In this document: in pieces, positions 58,748 to 64,000 of the stretch | Numbering within the stretch: the first letter of the stretch is position 1 | Layout of the letters: every line of letters starts with the position of its first letter | Assembly: GCA_949358305.1 (NCBI GenBank) | Contig: OX442316.1 | Location: forward strand, 16,926,001-16,990,000 | Length of the DNA: 64,000 bases | Direction of reading: 5' to 3' | Source of the DNA: Strigamia acuminata | Lineage: Eukaryota; Arthropoda; Chilopoda; Geophilomorpha; Linotaeniidae | Position numbers and translations under genes: made by a program | The notes under the pieces: generated by a model | Databases searched by the model: none | What the model was told of the DNA's origin: nothing | What the model saw: the letters and a program-made list of their open reading frames with translations, nothing else

Positions 58748-59040
58748 CCTTATTTGGTAAGATCAAAACAAACGAATTTTGGAAAAAAAGAGAGCTTTGC
58801 CAAAAATTTGCCTTTTTAAGACAAAATTTCAAAAAGAAACTGACTTGTGAGATTAATAATTTTGAGACTTCACCACATTTCTCCCTTTTATCCTATTTTG
58901 CCTTAATGAAATGTCTAATTGGGGCAGATAAAATTTCCACAAAACCTTATCCAGAGATAGGGGTTCCCAGGATAGGGGCAATTTAACGGTTTTTTGCAGC
59001 AAAAAATTAAGCTCTCTATTAGGTCAGGTCCTTAATGAGT
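58748..59040. other. Spacer before the MULE gene
   Basis: I see nothing convincing. The frame 58744-58986 has no family resemblance. The left boundary of the transposon must lie here or further left, but I could not find a terminal inverted repeat matching the right flank. Confidence 0.4.
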
Positions 59041-59046
59041 CCTGGG

Positions 59047-59164
59047 TATCCAGTTCCTGTTGATCAGGATTGGAAGGATTCTTGGATGCTTGGATTCCAT
59101 TGGAAATTCACATATTCTTGAATTTCATTGGAGATTCAAAATCCTATGTCTTACTATATATATA
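59047..59164 (+). promoter_or_regulatory. Putative promoter of the MULE gene: TATCCAGTTCCTG and TATA box
   Basis: TATCCAGTTCCTG (59047-59059) lies about 100 bases before TATATATAG (about 59156-59164). The preceding text GTCCTGGGTATCCA is shared with the LTR promoter at 47575-47588. A transcript from here would have a leader of about 750 bases. Confidence 0.5.
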
Positions 59165-59351
59165 GGGTGCAATGCATGCCTTCCTGTTGGCAGTCTGCAA
59201 TCACAATTCACTGTTTGCATGTCTTGCTTTCCTTTGGCTTTCCTTTGGCTTTCCTTTGGTATATTGAATTTTCATTTTGACTTTGGTGTTGTTTGGAATT
59301 GCTTTGTCAGACAATTAGAGTATAGCTGCCTTGTGCTTACTGCACAAGATA

Positions 59352-59911
59352 AATAGCTTGCTGTCTGGCTGCTTTTTTCCATTTTCCATTTGATTTTCTG
59401 CACTAAGTTTGTGCTGAAGTAGCTGTCTGGCTGCTTTTTTCCATTTTTCATTTGATTTTCTGCACTAAGTTTGTGCTGAAGTAGCTGTCTGGCTGCTTTT
59501 TTAATTTGATTTTTAATTTTCTGCACTAAGTTTGTGCTGAAGTAGCTGTCTGGCTGCTTTTTTCCATTTTTCATTTGATTTTCTGCACTAAGTTTGTGCT
59601 GAAGTAGCTGTCTGGCTGCTTTTTTAATTTGATTTTTAATTTTCTGCACTAAGTTTGTGCTGAAGTAGCTGTCTGGCTGCTTTTTTCCATTTTTCATTTG
59701 ATTTTCTGCACTAAGTTTGTGCTGAAGTAGCTGTCTGGCTGCTTTTTTAATTTGATTTTTAATTTTCTGCACTAAGTTTGTGCTGAAGTAGCTGTCTGGC
59801 TGCTTTTTTCCATTTTTCATTTGATTTTCTGCACTAAGTTTGTGCTGAAGTAGCTGTCTGGCTGCTTTTTTAATTTGATTTTTAATTTTCTGCACTAAGT
59901 TTGTGCTGTAG
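59352..59911 (+). repeat. Nine tandem 61/62-base repeats in the MULE leader
   Basis: The monomers share TAGCTGTCTGGCTGCTTTTT and CTGCACTAAGTTTGTGCTGA and alternate between a CCATTTTTCATTTG and an AATTTGATTTTTAA variant. After the first two units they therefore form a 123-base higher-order pair. GCACTAAGTTTGTGC can fold into a small hairpin in every unit. No ATG occurs on the plus strand from the array to the start codon. The long minus-strand frame 59272-59895 is a repeat artefact. Confidence 0.85.
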
Positions 59912-59943
59912 TAGCTGTGTGGGTGCTTTCACTTTTTTTGATT

Positions 59944-62900
59944 ATGGCTGCAGTTCCAATTTATAAACAGATGGGTGGCAAAGAGTTGTCTTCAAGGGAT
60001 GCTTTAACCATTTTGTTAGATGCATCAAAAGGTAAAATTGAAGAATCGTTGATTGCTCATGTGCCACCAGTTTTTCCAAAAGGGGGAGAGGTGTACCTTT
60101 ATAAGGCCCAAGACGGTGATGGGAAAAAAGATTTTCGATATGACCAATACCGTTGGAGAGCACAGGGGAGATCCAAAGCAAATTCAGAAGTAATAAAACG
60201 TTATTTCTGGTTAAAAGATCCAGCAGGATCAGGAAATGATTGTTTGAAAGAATTTAAAAGATCTGTTTTTAATCTTCCAAATAATGAAATTTTTTTTTTA
60301 ATTTCGTATACTGGTGACCACTCACTACATATTCCTAGCAACCATGGGAATAGAAAAAGGGGAGATAAACCGTATGTCGCATCACAAAAAAAAGTATTTC
60401 AAAATTTAATCACTGAGATTAACAATAAACAAAGTACTGCATCAACTATATATAAATCCTTGCTTGCTAAGCAGAGCACTTTAGGTGATGCTGCTCACAT
60501 GCCTGTCGATCGTCCAAGAAACCTGGATCAAGTAAAAAATGCAATCAGAATAGAAAGAGAAAAATCACGCTTATCAAATGATGCCATTTTTGGTTTGAAC
60601 GAAATAGCCCACCAGTTAGGAAGTATAGAATCGATTGACATTTTTCCTGATTTGAATGTGATTTACTCATTGCCCAGTGCGATAAGCTATGCAAAAAGCA
60701 TTATCACAACAAGTAAGAAGAATCCATTGCTTGGTCAAGTCGTATCATATGATACAACTTTTAATCTAGGGGATTTTTATGTGTCTGTTCTTGTGATAAG
60801 AAATATCCGCCTGATTGACAATCCCATATTTCCAGTTGCTTTCATGATTCATGAGAGAAAGTTTAAAAGTTGTCATAAAAAGTTTCTTGAATCCATTCTA
60901 AAAAAAATTGGCATGGATAAATCATCAAACATTCCATTTGTCTGTGACCGTGAACAGGGAATAATATCATCTTTGAATGAACTGTTCCCTAATATTCCTC
61001 TCATAATTTGCCAAAATCATTTGCTTAAAGATGTTGAGCATTGGCTCAAGAAAAATGGAGGAAATTCCTGTGACATTAAAGTGTTGAAAGATGATATTGA
61101 AAGGTTGCTTGATTGTAATTCTAATGAATCATTGTTAGAGATGTACGCAGCTTTTGAAGTATCTTGGTCAGATAAATTTAAGTGCTACATAAAGGAAAAC
61201 ATTTTCCCCCACATACAAAAGCACAGTGCAAAATTTATTCGACAAAAATTTGGAGCATTTCAAGGAATATCTGCAACTAACAACATTTCTGAGAGTTTTA
61301 ATTATGTTTTAAAGCGTGAAGTGAACTGGGACGAATTGCCTGCTGATACTTTTGTGCTTATTTTTCACTACTTAATTTGCTATTATCTGAATGAGTTTCA
61401 TCGGGCAGAACTAAAGCTGGGGAATTATGAAATGAAAGAATCTTTTAAAAGTCCAATTGTCATCGATATCCCACCATTTCTTCCACCTGAAACCATTGTA
61501 GAACAATGCAATTTAGCAAAAGGGAATCACACAGTAGAAAAGAGTGATACCTACAGGCTAACACAAACAATGATAGCCCAACTGTGTGTAGAGCGGGATT
61601 ATGTTGGGCTTCATCCCAAATTCAAATGTTTTCTTGTGAAAAGTGTTAAAAATAATTCAACCTATTCAGTTATTTCAGCACCAGGAACAGGAAAATGGAT
61701 ATGCACATGTCCAAGCACTGGGAAATGTTATCACATTTTGGCTGTCGAATTATCTACCAACATCAGCAAATGTGACACAGCCACATACAACTTATCAGTG
61801 CTACGGAAGCAGGCTAAAGGACGAGAAGGAAAGGCAGGGCGAAAAAGACCTAGGCCTAAAGATTTCGATTACGACGTAATTGCAGCTCCTGATTCGCAAT
61901 TAAGTAAACAGTTCCTAGACGAGGATGAGTGTGAAATGCATGCCTCGTTTAGTGATTCTGAAAATGTGTCTAGCCCTTCTCTAGAAATAGCTTCATCTTA
62001 TAATTTGAATTCAACTTTTGACAAACCAGTTTGCAAAGATCAAGGTTTCAGCACTCCTAAAAGCAAGCTGAAATTTTCATCATCTACCCCACAGACAGAA
62101 ATACATGTCAAAAATGACAAATTGCAGCAATGTTTACCATGGAAAAACCCTTGTCCATCATCACCGATGAAAATTCCAAATACTATTAAAATGGACTTGC
62201 TAAAAGAGTTAGAAACTCTGAAACCAGAAGTGTGGCTTTCAGACATAATTTTAGACAGCTTTATTACAGCTGAAATTAATAATAATGATTTGAAAGAAGT
62301 TGCATCATTGTGCCCTGCTTATTTTGTGTCATTTTTTGAATCACCAAAGAGAGTGAAATCAAAATGGGATCCTATTCTTAAATACCTAAATAATGCAGCT
62401 GCACTAGAAAAAGAAATTCTCCTTGCACCAATCAACGTTGACAATGATCATTGGTTTCTCGGGATAATTTATTTCAAAACCAGATGTGTTTATATAATAG
62501 ATTCTGCGTACTCCCCTGAGAAAAACTATGATAAGTACATATGCTACCTTACAACTTTAGCTGCTGCTTGTCATCTGATAGCAGATTTACCATTCCAAGT
62601 TAATCTGTGGCAAGCCAAAATTTGCATAGATGCAGAAAAGCAAAGAAACACTTTTGACTGTGGCGTTTTTGTATGTGTGTACGCATCGGCAATATTGCAG
62701 AATGTTTTGGACTGCAGTTTTGTCAGCAAGAATGCCCGATTTTGGATTGGAACTGCGATAATGTCAAATGAAAATGTTAAATCATCACCAATTAAAAAGA
62801 AAATTAATTTAAATAGATCATTGAACCAAAAGTTCTACAATGCTGCTGTGTCCTTAGATAACATCCAAGATAGGATTGAAAAAAATCTTCAAACTTTGGA

Positions 62901-63126
62901 AGAGACAACTTTCAATGAAATCGCTAGTTTACTCAAAGAATCTGATAATTCGAAGAATTGGACTATCTGTGAAATTCAGGACTGTAAAAAAAATGAAAGC
63001 CATGGGGATAAACAAGTGTTTTGTGTTCTGTGTCGGAAATGGTTTCACCAAGGTTGTATTTCAATAGCTGATTCAGTCTTGAAAGCAACAAAATATTTTG
63101 TATGCAAGACATGCAAAAATCTGTGA
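59944..63126 (+). CDS. MULE transposase fused to SWIM finger, Ulp1/SENP-type protease and PHD finger
   Basis: This is one intact exon of 1060 residues from ATG 59944 (MAAVPIYKQM). The frame is open a little further upstream but only with a GTG. Residues about 50-130 form an unrecognised DNA-binding-like head. About 262-455 is a Mutator-type RNase H-fold transposase domain with candidate DDE residues D270 (SYDTTF), D335 (VCDREQG) and E450 (NNISESFN), plus CQNHLLKDVEHW. A SWIM zinc finger lies at 587-597 (CTCPSTGKCYH). A basic, disordered linker follows (620-740). At 764-920 lies a C48 (Ulp1/SENP) protease-like domain starting WLSDIILDSFI, with H836 (NDHWFLGI), D853 (YIIDSAYS) and C906 (TFDCGVFVC), so the triad appears complete. 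A C4HC3 PHD finger lies at 1009-1057 (C1009, C1014, C1027, C1030, H1035, C1038, C1054, C1057). Plant MULEs with Ulp1 modules are known. The PHD addition in a single frame is unusual to me. The intact frame suggests recent activity or domestication. Confidence 0.9.
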   Translation: MAAVPIYKQMGGKELSSRDALTILLDASKGKIEESLIAHVPPVFPKGGEVYLYKAQDGDGKKDFRYDQYRWRAQGRSKANSEVIKRYFWLKDPAGSGNDCLKEFKRSVFNLPNNEIFFLISYTGDHSLHIPSNHGNRKRGDKPYVASQKKVFQNLITEINNKQSTASTIYKSLLAKQSTLGDAAHMPVDRPRNLDQVKNAIRIEREKSRLSNDAIFGLNEIAHQLGSIESIDIFPDLNVIYSLPSAISYAKSIITTSKKNPLLGQVVSYDTTFNLGDFYVSVLVIRNIRLIDNPIFPVAFMIHERKFKSCHKKFLESILKKIGMDKSSNIPFVCDREQGIISSLNELFPNIPLIICQNHLLKDVEHWLKKNGGNSCDIKVLKDDIERLLDCNSNESLLEMYAAFEVSWSDKFKCYIKENIFPHIQKHSAKFIRQKFGAFQGISATNNISESFNYVLKREVNWDELPADTFVLIFHYLICYYLNEFHRAELKLGNYEMKESFKSPIVIDIPPFLPPETIVEQCNLAKGNHTVEKSDTYRLTQTMIAQLCVERDYVGLHPKFKCFLVKSVKNNSTYSVISAPGTGKWICTCPSTGKCYHILAVELSTNISKCDTATYNLSVLRKQAKGREGKAGRKRPRPKDFDYDVIAAPDSQLSKQFLDEDECEMHASFSDSENVSSPSLEIASSYNLNSTFDKPVCKDQGFSTPKSKLKFSSSTPQTEIHVKNDKLQQCLPWKNPCPSSPMKIPNTIKMDLLKELETLKPEVWLSDIILDSFITAEINNNDLKEVASLCPAYFVSFFESPKRVKSKWDPILKYLNNAAALEKEILLAPINVDNDHWFLGIIYFKTRCVYIIDSAYSPEKNYDKYICYLTTLAAACHLIADLPFQVNLWQAKICIDAEKQRNTFDCGVFVCVYASAILQNVLDCSFVSKNARFWIGTAIMSNENVKSSPIKKKINLNRSLNQKFYNAAVSLDNIQDRIEKNLQTLEETTFNEIASLLKESDNSKNWTICEIQDCKKNESHGDKQVFCVLCRKWFHQGCISIADSVLKATKYFVCKTCKNL

Positions 63127-63292
63127 TAAAATTATCGGGGTTCGTTTTTTCGACAGGCAAAAAAATAAGCTTGTTTTTTTTGTAACGTCTGTTTAGCCTC
63201 TTCATTACATACACTGTGAAGAGAATGTAACTGATATAAATTTCCATTTGAACTTTGACTATTTTCATTTAATCGTAAAAGCATTAACTCAT

Positions 63293-63325
<33 letters not shown>
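63127..63325 (+). other. 3' flank of the MULE gene ending in a 29-base A tract
   Basis: About 170 bases after the stop codon comes an uninterrupted run of 29 A (63297-63325). No AATAAA is placed 10-30 bases before it. It could be a genomic A tract or the tail of a reverse-transcribed copy. Confidence 0.6.
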
Positions 63326-63327
<2 letters not shown>

Positions 63328-64000
63328 GAAATAATGAATTTTGAAAATATGAACATCTAAAAGATAACTAGGGAACAAATGACCAGAGAAAAATGAACAG
63401 GAAACAAATGACCAGAGAAAAAATGAACGGGGAACAAACGGAACAAACAACCGTCGAAAAAACGTTACGACTTCAAATTATCATATCACTGAACAAATTT
63501 TCCTGATTAGAATAGTTCAGCTGCTTCTCGGTACTCGGCATTCTCCTGTTGCACTGTTGTCTTTCTCTATAGACCATGGAACATCCCCGTTCCAATATTG
63601 CCTAGCAATTGGAATTTTTATTTCTTATTCATGTTGAGTTTATAATTTTCTTTGAAAACAATAATTACCGTTTTTAATAAACTATCAACTTACCGTAATG
63701 TTTCGATTCTAAGCTACACCAACCCCTTATTATCATAGTTCAGTCTGTTGAAGTTTTTGTTTCTTTTTTGTTCCAATTCCGATGTTCGATTCCCGTATTC
63801 TCGTTCAGTTTTCAGTTTTCTGGTTGTTTGAATGGAAGAAATAGTTTTTAAGAATCAATTGTAGTTACATACCTAATTTTTTTATCAAAAATAATTTACT
63901 CACCTTTAATCGTGTTATTACCATGCTTCATGTTCATGTTCATGTTCATGTTTTCCTTTCTGGGCGCCATTTTTGTTTGATTTTATAGCATTTTGCCACC
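63326..64000. other. Right end of the window, no gene seen
   Basis: GGAACAAATGACCAGAGAAA and close variants repeat at 63372-63440. A short (CATGTT)n run lies near 63931-63950, and the text CTGGGCGCCATTTTTG at the end could be the antisense start of another gene, but this is not supported further. Confidence 0.35.

Noticed and set aside
59272-59895. 207-residue minus-strand frame of QKIKNQIKKAARQLLQHKLS repeats
   Set aside because: It is the antisense of the nine leader repeats of the MULE gene and starts and ends with the array.

Overview
The window is nuclear DNA of a multicellular invertebrate animal. The evidence is intron-split genes with GT-AG introns often only 50-70 bases long, very AT-rich spacers, and animal gene families: a SNAG/six-C2H2 regulator of the Gfi1/senseless type, augmin HAUS3, CENP-C with a Mif2 cupin, an ARHGAP12/15/27-type RhoGAP, an RPP25-like Alba protein and a class II PI3-kinase tail. 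I cannot name the species. A degenerate TTAGG-like patch would fit an arthropod, but that is weak.

Layout. 1-28 kb is gene-dense: a 3' fragment of one OSGEPL1 copy, a THAP/P-element-type gene (-) with a 1.2-kb inverted-repeat element at its 5' side, a complete second OSGEPL1 copy (+), the SNAG zinc-finger gene (-), ARHGAP (+), RPP25-like (-), HAUS3 (-) and CENP-C (+). HAUS3 and CENP-C diverge from a spacer of about 150 bases. For OSGEPL1 copy 2, ARHGAP, RPP25-like, HAUS3 and CENP-C I could join all exons in phase from start to stop. Many introns carry their own minisatellite.

28-54 kb is repeat territory. It starts with a one-exon TATA-driven gene for a repeat coiled-coil protein. Then come dispersed exon-like modules bounded by splice signals with nested foldback, piggyBac-like and Tc1-like insertions, a 21-base minisatellite, a nearly identical 2030-base tandem duplication, a satellite of about 61 bases per unit, and a full-length non-autonomous LTR retrotransposon (1897-base LTRs, tRNA-Gln primer site, no gag or pol recognised) inserted in the satellite.

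55-64 kb holds the PX-C2 end of a class II PI3-kinase gene without its kinase domain next to it, a broken ATAD3 copy, and an intact single-exon 1060-residue protein that joins a Mutator-type (MULE) transposase, a SWIM finger, a Ulp1/SENP-type protease and a PHD finger. It is preceded by nine tandem 61/62-base repeats and followed by a 29-base A tract. That transposase gene is the most unusual item in the window. A second point of interest is that its upstream region shares a TATCCAnTTCCTG-type motif followed by a TATA box with the LTR promoter.
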